From Bryoerythrophyllum caledonicum (lineage: Eukaryota > Streptophyta > Bryopsida > Pottiales > Pottiaceae): a stretch of DNA of 64,000 bases. Under the pieces are notes generated by a model that ran no database searches, was not told the origin of the DNA, and saw nothing but the letters and a program-made list of their open reading frames with translations. This document shows, one piece after another, positions 1 through 12,200 of the stretch (the stretch's first letter is position 1; the number at the start of each line of letters is the position of its first letter). Location: NCBI GenBank assembly GCA_963971425.1, contig OZ020520.1, positions 28,799,535 to 28,863,534 of the forward strand. Reading direction: 5' to 3'. The translations under genes and the position numbers were made by a program.

Positions 1-2116
1 GAGGCGGGTTTGCCATCCTCATAGGTAAGAATGCTGGTGCTACTCTGGAGATGAGGGCGCTGTTGGAGAGTATTGGGCCTCCTGTCAAAGTTTATAACTG
101 GTCCTTGTTTGAACCTGAGTTTCAAGGTGTAAATCGATAATGGCTTGACTAATAACGAAAACATGGACTACAGTCTGGATCTTCAACAAAGTCCGAGGTG
201 GATTCTTTAAGATAATCCAACTTGTAGGTAACTGGACCTCTCATTCATAGACTAGCATCCGCGTTGTTTTAGGATACTAGTAGTTCTTCCTCTCCATCAA
301 CCGGTGAATCAATCACTCACTTTGAGTACCCACTTTGTTTAGTATGACTGGAACTAATTCTAGAATTAGAATTTGGAGTACTTGAGATGACTTGTTGATT
401 TCACTCTGTGGTGCTTTGTAGGAAAACGTTACACTAAGTTTAACTCTTGAAGTAGTATATCAATGGGTGCACTCCATGTAGTCTTGCTTGCAAGGTGCGA
501 AGGGAGGTTTAGGATTTAGGGTCTAAACCTAAACCCTAAATCCAAGAACGATCACCCTCTTCATCTGTCTTTAGATTCTTTGTTGAATGCCTTTCTTGGA
601 GCACATGACTTCTTTTCGGTGTGGTCTCAACCTTTCCGTCAATTCTTTGTAATGGGTGGCGGTGTCTTAATTCTTTTCTTGTCATGTTTTATCCAAGCTC
701 TTAAGAGAAAGTAGAGGCCATGTTGTGCCATGAATCTTTTCTGCCTTTTGCTCTCTCCAAGCTCAGAAATTTGATGCCAATAATGAATTAAATGTACTAG
801 AAAATATTTAAGAAATCGGCAAACTACTTCGAACTTGAATTTAAAGACCACCAAGCTTTCCATTGATCCAATAGTTAGTAACCCTTGAAGGCCGATGAGC
901 TTTTCTAGCCTATGATAACCTACGAGTATTCTAGACCATGCATAATGACATCTACACTCTGGGTACATTTTATCACAATATCTATGGCCCTACCTCATGG
1001 AAATCGCTATTAGCTCACCAATGCTTGAATTGATCTTTGTGTCAATGGTCTCATAAGATGCCCATCTCCTTACATTTCTATATCTTCGTTTATATTTTTC
1101 ATGGAAGTGGCCTGTAGAGTTTGCTATTGAGATTATCATGTCGAAATCTTCCAAAATAGGCTTGTAGGCCTTAAAAGGGTTAAGAGGAGTATTAAAACCA
1201 AAACACCAATAGAGTTTTCCCAAAAGTGGAAGGTAATTATCCATCCTTATCACCTGTACTTTATGGTCTTATGTTAGTAGTTGAGACCACATGAAAACGG
1301 TGACTTGGTTTGGAAAAGGTGTGGAGGAACTACTAGTCAACTCTTTGAGAACTTGAGGTACTATGTAGGAACCACTAGGTAGGGTCCCAAGAGCATTGAT
1401 TGCTATGCATTTCATTCATGAAATTTCTCATGCTCTCATTCTATCCGTATTAAAATCTCACCCTGCCTTTATTCCATTTCTTTCAAGAAAACCAAGAAAA
1501 CCGAAACTTTGCGTGACTTAACAAATACCTCTATAGACTATTCCAGAAAAGTTTAAGATCATAATACTCATACAATCGATTGATTCTCAGTGCATTCAAT
1601 CAGAATTCATCCCCTCCGAGTAAGTTTCCTCATGGCTTGCAAGACTCACGTCTCTTTAAACTCCAACATGCAAACTTGACTTGTAGGTGAGGAGGATGTG
1701 CAGATGTATCCAACAACTCTTCAAGACGATGAGGAAAATGCAGCAGGACTTTCGTTCACGTGAAGACCAGCTGATCGTCCACTGCATGCAAATAATCACA
1801 TGCACCTCAAAAAGCTAGCTATTCAGTTGATCGAAGCTGCAATTACACTTTTAGCGGACTCCTAAACTTCCTAGCTCCCACTAGTACTTCACAGCCAACG
1901 AAGATGCAATTATACTCTCCAACGGGCAATAGTAGTATAGAGAATGGTAGGTAGAGCAAGGACCGGGTCGTACTACATCGTACGGTTCAAAACAACCAGT
2001 AATTTCTGCTGTATTATTATTGAGCACTGTTCAACCGCGGTAATATACTTTAATGACGACCATTTGTCATGCAGATGAAGTTACTTCAAAACTTCTTCGA
2101 CAAAACACGTCCGTTT
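1..2116. other. Intergenic, no gene seen
   Basis: AT-rich sequence with no ORF of coding character; the short ORFs present lack recognisable motifs or a splice context. Around 512-543 there is a small inverted repeat built of plant telomere-like heptamers (GGATTTAGGGT facing ACCCTAAATCC). Positions about 1255-1380 hold a diverged single copy of the repeat unit that is arrayed near 24.0-25.2 kb (shared core GTGACTTGG, then GTGTGGAGGAACTA). Confidence 0.6.
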
Positions 2117-2340
2117 GAGTATTCACTACTAGAATTGAGGGGTCTAAGCAACGTCATAAACAGACCCTGGTGTTGCTAAATGTAACTTTTTTGATAAAAG
2201 CAACTTTAGCGACACCAGGGTCTGTTTATGACGTTGCTTAGACCCCTCAATTCTAGTAGTGAATGCTCAAATCATAAGAGCTGTTTATGACGTTGCTTAG
2301 ACCCCTCAATTTTAGTAGTGAATACTCAAATCATAAACGC
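2117..2340. mobile_element. Hairpin MITE plus a partial tandem copy
   Basis: Positions 2117-2268 form an almost perfect long hairpin. The left arm, reading TAGAATTGAGGGGTCTAAGC and continuing into CAACGTCATAAACAGACCCTGG, is repeated in reverse complement by the right arm, with a short loop around 2178-2205. A second right-arm half follows at about 2280-2332 and shares the AAATCATAA spacer. A shorter relative lies at 4430-4557. The length, lack of coding capacity and hairpin form fit a MITE; the superfamily is not identifiable because target duplications are unclear. Confidence 0.8.
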
Positions 2341-2932
2341 TATATGCAGAGAAAACTCTACTCATGTTATCAAGCACTTGCGCTTTAAAGATACGTCGTC
2401 GTTGCTGACCTCGAAACACTATCAGTGACTTGGATGATCGGCTATTAATATAAAGTCAGACTGTTAGTTGAGGCCCACTTCAGACCATCGACTGGAGAAT
2501 CAAGAAGTCTTAGTCGGTTCTAGATTATTCAGAACATCATCCACGTCGTTGTTACATTTCCCCTTGGTCTGAAGAGCACATGATCTCTGTCATTTCTTTG
2601 TATATTGTATGGAGTATGATTGTAATCGATGTCAATTAGTATCATACAAGTGTGGAACTCCGGTAGGTCTGGCTTGAGGAAGCCACTGTGCTTGTGAATA
2701 TAGAATATCTATGCAACAATTTCGCTATTATACCGGTCAGGTGAGGTTCACCCTGAGTTGAAATGCGTGTAGTACAGTCTACTGGAGGCACTAATTCGTA
2801 GCAGGGCCCCACAATCTGATCACTGCTTGATATTTCATACATGTCTGAGCTCTTATTGAGCCCAGTACACGACGTCCAGGCCTGCAACAATACCTGTGTG
2901 TATGTAGCTAGAGAGGTCCAGCTTTGACGGTC
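2341..2932. other. Upstream region of the 2933 gene
   Basis: No coding sequence was found. It presumably contains the promoter and 5' UTR of the gene starting at 2933. No unambiguous TATA element or other site could be assigned. Confidence 0.4.
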
Positions 2933-3591
2933 ATGGATCATCTGCAGCTTGTGGAGTTCGATCAGAACGCGACCTTCAAGTCTAGCTCTGGACCTGCTTT
3001 CTTTCAAGGTGGACAGGAGCAGGCTGCAGTGTCCACGGAGTGCGCAGAGAAGGTATGCAGTTATTGACCAGCGGTCGAAACGTACTCAGTTACGCGGTTA
3101 ATTTCTCTGTTGTAGTTTCTAACATACCCAGTTGCATCTGCACAAAAGCTTGAACAGCACTTCCTCGAGATAGATCTAGATCTGTCACACAGAAGTGCCA
3201 CTGGTATCGAACACCGCCACCACACCATGTATATACACGGTGGTTTTCACAATGCCAAGTCTGAGAGGTTACTCAGAGTACAGTACCGAGTAGAGTTTGT
3301 GTCCAGAAAGTTGTACACATGACAAACTTGCGAACTGTGTCGAATCAGGTGGAGGCGATGCTGAGCACGGCTGTGCTGCACCTGGCGGACCTGTGGAACA
3401 TGCTGACGCTGGAGTTCTCGGAGGGCGTGGCGTTCGACCCCGACACCGCGCTGCTGACGCCCGTGACGGAGATCCCGCCCGTCCTGCTCGTCGCCATGAA
3501 GTCCAAGCTGGAGAATTCCCTGGAGTGGTGTCAACTCGCCCGGAGCCGCCTCAACGACATCACCAGATCGACCTCAGCAGGCTCCAAACAA

Positions 3592-3664
<73 letters not shown>

Positions 3665-3816
3665 CACATCAACAACAACAACTTTCGTCACCTAATTTCC
3701 AACCTCCCACCACTGTCAATGTTCAGCCTGATCTGGCCCCTAAAACCTTGTGGCCTGTGCAGCCCAGCTTCTCACCCGAGCTCAGAACCTACTCCTTTAC
3801 CACTCCATCGACATAA
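2933..3816 (+). CDS. Two-exon gene, polyglutamine-containing protein of unknown function
   Basis: Exons are 2933-3052 and 3349-3816, giving 195 aa. The intron runs 3053-3348, with donor AAG|GTATGC and acceptor AATCAG|GTGGAG, and phase 0 is kept on both sides. Exon 1 begins MDHLQLVEFDQNATF. Exon 2 starts with VEAMLSTAVLHLADLWNML, a predicted amphipathic helix, followed by a second helical stretch (MKSKLENSLEWCQLARSRL). Then comes a Gln/His tract of about 35 residues (3589-3683) and a Pro/Ser/Thr-rich tail ending in a TAA. Exon 2 is GC-rich, unlike its flanks, as expected for a real coding exon. The helix-plus-polyQ build is reminiscent of small Mediator subunits, but I see no diagnostic motif and do not assign it. 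In-frame ATGs at 3319 and 3358 could start a shorter product if exon 1 is skipped. Confidence 0.65.
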
Positions 3817-4429
3817 TCCAAGTGCTATTGGTGTCTGATATCTAGGAGATATGCAGGTGATACCTGTGTGATATCCGTGTGATACCACTGTGATACAAGG
3901 AAACGGCGGTGTAAATATGCCTCTAGTAGAATTTCCCGAGCATTATGTCTTCAACGCGGTAATTTGTAGTGGAATAGAGGAATAGAGGTTTATTTGATGT
4001 GCACCTAGGAATCCATGATGGTTGCTGTTTATGCAGTTCTATAATGATACCTTTGTGATGCTCAGGTGATACTAATTTGGTATCCGGTGTAATACCTGGA
4101 TGATACTGTGGTTCTCGTGTCACGGAATGGATGTTGCATTTTGTTTCACTTTCTCTCCTTCTTTTCATTTTTTTATTATAGTTGAACTCGAGTTATTAAC
4201 TCTTGGTTTCACTCTTAAACGCCCGGGTTGGCTATGGCACAACCATCATCTACGAGAGTGATAGATTATGATTTAATGAAACAACTACTAGGTACCTCAT
4301 AGATTGATGGTTGAGCCATAGCGAGCCAAGCGTTGAAGGATTAACTAAGTTACATCAAACTAAAGTGCCACACCAAGTGATATAATTGGATGGGCTTCAT
4401 CCTATACATATTCATTATTTTTGTTGTAT
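3817..4429. other. 3' flank with GATAC-rich short repeats
   Basis: From about 3836 to 4115 the motif GTGATAC, or close variants, recurs at irregular 10-20 bp intervals (for example 3838-3897 and 4044-4110). There is no gene. It may include the 3' UTR of the upstream gene. Confidence 0.45.
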
Positions 4430-4557
4430 TTCACGTAACTAGAATTGGAGGGTCTAAGCAACGTCAAAAGCTTTAGTAGCTCTAAAAGTAACTTTAGCAA
4501 CACCAAGGGGTCCGCTTTTGACGTTGCTTAGACCCCCCAATTCTAGTAGTGTGTGAA
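4430..4557. mobile_element. Hairpin MITE, second family member
   Basis: TIRs with the core TAGAATTGGAGGGTCTAAGC on the left are answered by GCTTAGACCCCCCAATTCTA on the right, and a short internal part includes AAAGTAACTTTAGCAACACCA. The outer 40 bp match the hairpin element at 2117-2268, so this is a shorter member of the same family. Confidence 0.75.
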
Positions 4558-5768
4558 TGACACACTTTTATTGTCGTTCACAACTACAAAGAAATGCTAG
4601 TGGATTTCATGACAACCTCGTCGGATGCTGCTCTTGGGAACCCTACTAATGACCACACCCCCACCCAACAAAAAACTTGCGCACATGATACTAGTCGAGG
4701 GTCCTCCAACGGCCAACCCGGCTCCTATAAGCCCAAGTTTGGTATCCGATGCCAAGATGGGGTGGGGATAGGCTTAAAACCCCATCTGCTTTCTAACCAA
4801 TGCGTAGGTTTGCTCCCTTCAAATTTATCCTTATAAAAATGTATTACCAAAATTCATTCATATTTAAGTTCCATGTGCGTTCCTTTCGTGTTCCCTTCAC
4901 ATTCCCTATGTGTTCCTCATGAGTTTCTAATGCCTTCTCAATAAGCTCCCAAGAAGTTCTCCATAAGTTCCCTGCAAGTTCTACATGCGTTCCCTATATG
5001 TTCTGTGTGAATTCCCCATGTGTTCCTGTTGCGTTCCCATACGCTCCTTCTGCATTTGCTTTGCGTTCTCACATGCTCCCAGCGTCTTCCCAGTGCCTTC
5101 CCGCTTGCAACCAATTTTTACTTTTCAAATTACATCCAATTTTACTTCTATTTAGTGGGGCCCATCACCAATCATTGGGGCCATCGCAGCCCCATCGGCA
5201 CTCATGTGCATACGACCAGGATGTAAGGTAGAGGCACCCAATTCTGATCACTTAAGCCAGTTGGGGACTCAAATGGCATTGTATGTCAAAATCATTTATG
5301 TAGAAAGATGTGAATTAGGAATGAAACTCAACAAATATTTTTTTCAAATTTAATCACAAAGATTTGGAATTGATATAGAATTTATAAGCCCAAAAACCAC
5401 TGGAGCCCATAATCAACTTGTAGAGTAGGTGAGATTTAGTGCCCTCCTTTGCCCAATGCCAACAAGCGAGTGAGTAAAAGAGAGAAGATATGCCATGAAT
5501 AGCCAACTCATGGAGGGTACCAAATGCCGATCGGCCTTGTTCAACTTTCAAAACAAGGCCACCAATGAGAGCTCAATTGAGGTGGAGCAACCCAAAATTG
5601 CACACTTCATGACCCACTGGCGATAATGACTAGTGTTTTCACATTTTGAGTTATCGGTTTTTGGTCACTTCATGCACCATTTCATGCATTTGCCATTTTC
5701 ATGCACCATGCCATGGATACTCTACTAATCGGAATTGGGTGCCTCTACCTTAGTGTCCACAATTGCAG
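4558..5768. other. Intergenic with degenerate GTTCCC repeats
   Basis: Between about 4865 and 5100 a pyrimidine-rich unit of roughly 12-13 bp (consensus near ATGTGTTCCC) repeats degenerately about 18 times. ORFs across it are by-products of the repeat. No gene was found. Confidence 0.5.
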
Positions 5769-6117
5769 TAAGGGCCAGTTTACGTTATGGTGGAGAAGTC
5801 CACCGATCATGAATTCTAGGGGAATTCTGAAATTTGATTGGCCAAGAGTGACGCTCTTCTCCAATTGGGGTTTACACTACGGCCAAGAGTCCTCCGGTGG
5901 AAAACTTTGTGCATGGATGAAAAAATGACATGGCTGCCAATGTGGCGACACTTTTTGGAGGGGAGGTTCTCCGGAGGTCAAGTTTCTTGGGCGAGCTCGA
6001 AGCCTTGGACAAAAAACATGGCCTTGCACATCGTCCCTTGCCTCAAATAACCATGTCTTGGGCTGAAATTCTTGACCGACCGGTGCACTACTTCACCTTA
6101 GTGTAAACTGGCCCTAA
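5769..6117. mobile_element. PIF/Harbinger-like MITE with TAA target duplication
   Basis: The element spans 5772-6114 (343 bp). Its left end is GGGCCAGTTTACGTTATGG; its right end reads GTGTAAACTGGCCC, the reverse complement with few differences, and similarity extends about 35 bp inward. TAA is directly repeated at 5769-5771 and 6115-6117. A 3-bp TAA duplication next to GGGCC-type ends is the hallmark of PIF/Harbinger-derived (Tourist-type) MITEs. There is no coding capacity. Confidence 0.75.
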
Positions 6118-6578
6118 GATGTCCACTGGATTTGAAGAAATCTGTTCTTCAGTCTCAAAATGCGGAGTACAACCCATGCCTGTAATCGTGCAAATCATGG
6201 AGTTTATGACAGCAATTCTCATTTATGAGTCTGGCAAGGTGTCCGGCACAGATGCCAAAATGTAGGAGCATTCAGAGATAGCCACTAAAAAATGTACACA
6301 CATCATTCAGAAGCTTGGCTTCCTTGTGGACTTCCAAAACTTCACAATCCAGAACATGGGTGGATTATGTAATGTCAAGTTCCTCATCATAATAGATAGG
6401 GACTTTGCAATACGCCCATGGCCATCATTTTTCATCTTACTAACCAGAGGCCTTTCCAGGACTGGTTTGTAGAATGAAACAATGTAGAGCCATAGTGATT
6501 GTGTTCTCATCTGGGAAGATTGTTCTTACTGGGGCCAATTTTAGCAAAGAAATCTTCAATTCCTTTCAGAATGTTTAT
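6118..6578. other. Intergenic, nothing recognised
   Basis: Short ORFs only, without motifs or codon character. No repeat family was recognised. Confidence 0.4.
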
Positions 6579-7437
6579 CCAGTACACTAAAATGGCTATT
6601 TAGTGTGACACTACATTTAATGTTACAACATCTCTTTACCACCCAACTCTAAATATATTTTTCTAGACATTTAGTTTTAAGGCTCATTAATTAACATCTA
6701 CTTCCTAAGGTTTCAGTAATTACTCATTAATTAACTAATTTATTTATTAAGGTTTTCCTAACCTTAGCAAGTAGATTTATTAATTAATATGTTAATTTAT
6801 TATTAATTTATTATTAATTTATTTTTAATTGATTATTAATTATTTATTAATTTGTTAATTTATTATTAATTTATTAATTTAGTATTAATTTATTGATTTA
6901 GTATTAATTTATTGATTTAGTATTAATTTGTTATTTTTTTATTGATTTGTTTTTAATTTATTAATTTAGTATCAATTTATTGATTTAGTATTAATTTGTT
7001 ATTTTTTTATTGATTTGTTTTTAATTTATTAATTCATTAAAAAATTATTATTAATTTATTATTAATTTATCAATTGTTTAATTAATTTATTATGTTAATT
7101 AATTAATAATCAATTATGTTCACTAATTATGTTAATTAATTAGATTTAATATGTTACTTAATTAACATATTAATTAACTAATTAATTTATTAAGGTTTTC
7201 CCTAACCTTAGGAAGTAGATTTAACCTTTACTAAAATTGTTATTTTTCAATTTCTTACAAATTGTTTTGTCTTTAATAACACTAAATGTAGAGGTAGTAA
7301 AACTCCAAAGTTACAATTCTCTGCATTTTGTGTTAATGTTGACATTTAGTGTTGTAACATTATCGGCGTTGTTGACATATAGTGTTGAGGTTCGTAATTA
7401 GTGTCTCGAACACTAAATAGCCATTTTAGTCTACTGG
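6579..7437. mobile_element. AT-rich non-autonomous TIR element
   Basis: The left end (6579) reads CCAGTACACTAAAATGGC and continues TATTTAGTGT. The right end (to 7437) is its reverse complement with one mismatch in the first 27 bp. The interior is dominated by TTAATTTATTAT-type repeats (about 6760-7200), including a direct duplication of roughly 75 bp (about 6885-6960 and 6962-7036). There is no transposase. Both subterminal zones contain further inverted TAGTGT motifs, as in many hairpin-like MITEs. Confidence 0.65.
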
Positions 7438-8342
7438 TAGAGAACAAGAAAGAATGACTACTTCAAAAACTCTATCCTGTTTCATAAATTTTATGACAGG
7501 ATTTAGAAACCACATGGCATCTGGGATGTTGAACTATTCCCAAAGAAAGTGCAATTCCTTCTTCCCAGGTGTCAAAGGTGCACTAATGCGCAGAGGGATC
7601 CGCCAGTTTCTTCTGTCTCCTCATCGTTTTCACACAGGATTGTTCCCAGGAGGACACACAGGCCCCAAAGAACAACCTGCAAGAAAACAAAAGCTCACTC
7701 TCTTTCAAAAGTTATTTGTAGAGTCGCCCAAAGTTTTAGCAATTTTATATACAAAAATATAACCCTTTAGAGTTGATTGTAAAGTCGCCCACATGGTAGA
7801 CTATTCTTTCTCACTTTTGATAGTTATTAGACTGATAGAAGAGCACGGTGCACTTATCCTTCGAATAAATGTAGAAGAAATTGTGGTCTTCAAACTCACT
7901 TCAAGGTAATTTTAGCTTTCTTCGGGAGTGAAAAAAAGAGTTTGCATGAGATATCCTAATGATAATTGCCGCCTTTCTCTACTTTAATCTACTTTAACGT
8001 TGAAGGCCTACAGTCCATTTTTGGGTCATATGAGCACATTACCCTATGTAGCAAGCGCTACACGCCACCTCCAAGGGAAATTTAGAGGCTGAACAAGATG
8101 AGCATCTACTGGGACCACCGTCACCAAAATCCATGCAGGCATTAGAGAACTAAAATGGTTTTTGTGAAGTGGGGTTGTGATGAAATGGACCCTTTTCAGT
8201 ACATGATGTTCCACATGATTTGTAATTCTGCTTGTAGATTCTCCCAAGCCCCGTGAGCTCGTTAAGTTTTAAAGAGTTCAGTTATTGAGATGAAAAAGAG
8301 GGCATCTCTCATTCAATAAATGAACTCTTTTCTCTTCCACAC
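7438..8342. other. Intergenic, nothing recognised
   Basis: The longest ORF here (about 100 codons from 7454) has no recognisable motif and no splice partners. It is treated as chance. Confidence 0.4.
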
Positions 8343-8838
8343 ATGGACGGTGGCAAGAGGGTTGATTACCTGGAAGTGGCCTGGTTGCCACAAGCTGTTG
8401 TGGAGACTCTGCTTGAGGAGGATCAGCCATGGTTGATTGCAGGAGCCTCCAATTCCCAGACGCCTGCAGACAGACAGCAGCACCAAATTCATAAGGTACA
8501 TGTTAGAGGTATCTTCAAAAGTTATGTGTTTGGTTGTGGCTTACAAACTCAAGGTGAATTTTATTATGAAAAGAATCCTTTTGCTTCTGCACAGTGTTTA
8601 GAATACTATGTAAACTTAGCATGCGGAGCCATCCATAGTGATTATTTTGCATGACCAAACTCCCAGTCATTTCAAGGATATCTCAGGACTTAGGACAGAC
8701 CGGTCATTCACAGCTCTTTTCTGTCCACTCCAATTGAAAATTCTCAACAGATGACAGGGGATAATATTTCATATGACCTTCTTCTCACAGTTGGCTGAAG
8801 AAGCAATCATGGATGCCATAATGATAGCTACAAAATAA
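8343..8838 (+). CDS. Small two-exon gene, unknown function
   Basis: Exons are 8343-8495 and 8791-8838, giving 66 aa. The donor is ATAAG|GTACAT, and the acceptor TTCTTCTCACAG follows a good pyrimidine tract; phase 0 is kept and exon 2 closes with TAA after LAEEAIMDAIMIATK. Exon 1 begins MDGGKRVDYLEVAWLPQAV and has balanced codon use. I recognise no domain. It could be the 3' end of a larger gene whose upstream exons were lost, or a gene fragment, because no promoter-like context is visible and the surroundings are repeats. Confidence 0.45.
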
Positions 8839-9004
8839 AAAAACAAGGTCAGTGAATTATTTTATGTGCGAACAAAACATTGTATGTCATCTAGCCCAGT
8901 AAGGTGAATGTAGCACTCCTGGCTCCATATGACAGTATGTGAAACTGCATCCATATAACATGATGCAATTCTCAAAAGAGAGAGGGAAAATTACACTGAA
9001 TGTA

Positions 9005-9248
9005 CATCCCGACATGGCTAGCAACCCAAACCCGAGCCTCGTAGGCGCCAAGCCCTAGCCCCGGAAATGTCGTTGCGCCTCTCCCGTAAAAGCCCCCCTG
9101 CATGTCCCATACCCGCCTCCCGCCCCCACGGGACCCGTACCCCCCACATGGTATCCGGTGATACCCGGACCCTTTCGCAGCTCGCCCTCCTCGTTGGCTG
9201 CATCACCCTGCCCAGCTCCCCCTCCTTCTCTTGTGGGTTCCCCCGCCC
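9005..9248 (-). repeat. GC-rich dispersed repeat, copy 1
   Basis: GC-rich block whose reverse complement begins GGGGGCGGGGGAAC and contains a stretch (TGCAGCCAACGAGAAGG-like) also present at 19745-20035 on the plus strand. The two copies share about 250 bp, and both end abruptly at the same GGGGGCGGGGG edge against different neighbours. No coding function is assigned, although the shared frame reads MQPTRRASCERV in both. Confidence 0.65.
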
Positions 9249-12200
9249 CCTATGACCGCTCTGTGTGCACAGAAGCACACAGACACTTGCACAGACACTA
9301 CGTCCTCCTCAGGTGCTCTACATTGCAAGAGGTCAATCATTTGCACATGCACGACATCCATCATCGTCTATCAAGTAATACTTAACCTTCTCTATTGTGT
9401 TTTTTCCAACAACATTATGCATTATGGCACGTTTTTGTAATTTGAAATTAGGATTTATTGCATGATTAGTCACTCAAAATTACATGATTTTGTTGGAACA
9501 AGTATAGTGAGTGACTATTTTAGGATTTGGGGTTTGTTTTGGGTATTGCAATAGGAGAGGGTGTGACAATTTTTGGGTTTTTATGATGGTGATGGGTATT
9601 TCAGTAGGAGAGGGTGAAGGTGTTCAAGTATGCTTCGTTGAGGTAGAACTTAGAAGTACTTAGTGCGTGACCTATTTTGGGTTCTCGTGATGGTGACGGG
9701 TATTTTAATGGGAGAGGATGACGTGGTTTAAGTATGCTTCATTGAGGTAGAAGTAGTGCGTGACATATTTTGGGTAAATATTATGGTGACGGGTATTTTA
9801 TTTTCATCCAGTGACGTTTTTCCCATGTTTTCACGCAATGACGGGTATTGCATAATTTGGTGTGTACATTGGTGACTACTTTGTTTTTTTTATGGGTCGT
9901 GACGGGTACTCTAGAGTAGACGAGGGACGTTTTTCCCATTCTTTGCATGGTAGTGACGGGTATTGTACATTTTTAGATGTTTGGTAATGACTACATTTAT
10001 CATTACAGGCTGTGACGGGTATTCCAGAGTGGACTAGGGACGTTTTTTCCACCCTTTTGTTAGTCATGACATGTACATGATGATGGATATAGTGACTTCT
10101 TTGCAATACTTAATCATATATTTTCTAATCGTGATGGGTATTTTTGAATTGTGAACTAGCTTTAATAATAAGTATTTTTAAGCACCTACTTTTGAATCCA
10201 ATGTTTTTTTTGTACAAGTGCATGGAAGTAATATGCATTGATGGTTTTTTTAGTATTATGAGGAAATATATTTTATATTAAAAGATACAACAACTTATTA
10301 AACTCATTCACACTATTGTCCAAGAACACAAAATTTGCAATTGTGTAATAAAACAAGAATAAAAAATCATAGAAGTCTATTACAACCAAAGATTTCATCA
10401 AAAATACACTAATCTTTGTTTTCGGCATCATCTTCTCCTTCCTCCTCTTCTTCTTCTTCCTCTTCATATTTGTTGTTTTCGGCATCATTTTCTCCTTCCT
10501 CCTCTTCTTCTTCCTCCTCTTCTTCTTCCTCTTCATCTTTGTCATTGTCGAGATCTTTGGCATGTGTGTCTTCATAGACGGAACACAATATCTCAACACG
10601 CTCCATGGAAAGAATGTTCTTCAAGTGGAAGACATTCTTCTCTGCATCCACATAGCGTTCAATAAACACCTTCTTTCCCTCCTTGTAACTACAATTGAAA
10701 AAACACCGCGTTAAAATAATAAATCAACATAAATGAAATTTTGAATATGTGGAGTTGAACATTCATAAGATTATAACGCACATGACACATAAAAAAAACT
10801 ACACTTACATTGCTTCAATGGAACATTGGCGGTGCCATGTTACCAACTCCATCACAATCGAAGCTCTCCTCTGCAAATTCTTTCTCCAATTTTTGCGCTC
10901 ATCAAATGCAACCTTCACATCCTTCAACCAAGCAATATCCACCGGGTTAGCACCACGGCTACACTCCAACTTCATAACAACCGCGGCAAAATTGAGATTG
11001 CCTGGAAGCGCATCAACCATCATCGCATCCAACTCCCCACGTCCTTCCTTCTTTGCTCCATCGTATGTCCAATCCTTCTTCTTCAACAACGTCACAATTA
11101 ATGGTTTGACCATTTTATCGCCAGTGGCCTTGGTCTCCACATTCAACCACAAAGCATCCGCCGCCTTCGTCCACACTTTGAGTCTTCCCCACAACTCCTT
11201 CCTTTGTCTCTTAAAAAGATTGGTCAAAATCTTCACGTTCATCCGCCGGGAGTTAATATTGCGGAGTCTCGGTTCTGCCTTAGACGGACGACCAAGAGAC
11301 AAAGCTGTCAATTTCATCCCATGGTGATCACGTAGATGTTTACCTAGGTGTCTCCGATGCTTCCAAGGTCCAAACGTACAATTCTCCACCAAGCAGTGCC
11401 ATGGCCTAGCCGTGACAAGAACTTCATTGAAGTCACGATCGAGAACGGCTAAAGGTAAGCCCGAAAGCACCATTGCTAGAGAAAACATCAACAAATAAGT
11501 AAGAATACAATAAGAATACATGAACCATAAACCTCAACAAAATACAGAATTCTAATGACATTATAAATAAGAAGAAAAAAAAACATTCTTAGCTACCAAT
11601 ATCCAACACAAAACACATAAACCATAATCTATCACTATGTCATAGAAGATGTTGACATAATGTACGTCACAACTTATAAAGAATAAAATAGTCACCACGT
11701 AATCACTCAACAATAAGTAATACCCGTCACGATCATGCAAAGACAGGGAAAAACGTCCCTAGTCCACTCTGGAATACCCGTCACAACCTGTAATGATAAA
11801 TGTAGTCATTACCAAACATCTAAAAATGTACAATACCCGTCACTACCACGCAAAGAATGGGAAAAACGTCCCTCGTCTACTCTAGAATACCCGTCACGAC
11901 CCATAAAAAAACAAAGTAGTCACCAATGTACACACCAAATTATGCAATACCCGTCACTGCGTGAAAACATGGGAAAAACGTCACTGGATGAAAATAAAAT
12001 ACCCGTCACCACAATATTTACCCAAAATATGTCACGCACTACTTCTACCTCAATGAAGCATACTTAAACCACGTCATCCTCTCCCATTAAAATACCCGTC
12101 ACCATCACGAGAACCCAAAATAGGTCACGCACTAAGTACTTCTAAGTTCTACCTCAACGAAGCATACTTAGACACCCTCACCCTCTCCTATTAAAATACC

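Noticed and set aside
512-543. Telomere-like heptamers, also near 62825
   Set aside because: Only two or three units, in one case an inverted pair; not a telomere or a clear interstitial array.
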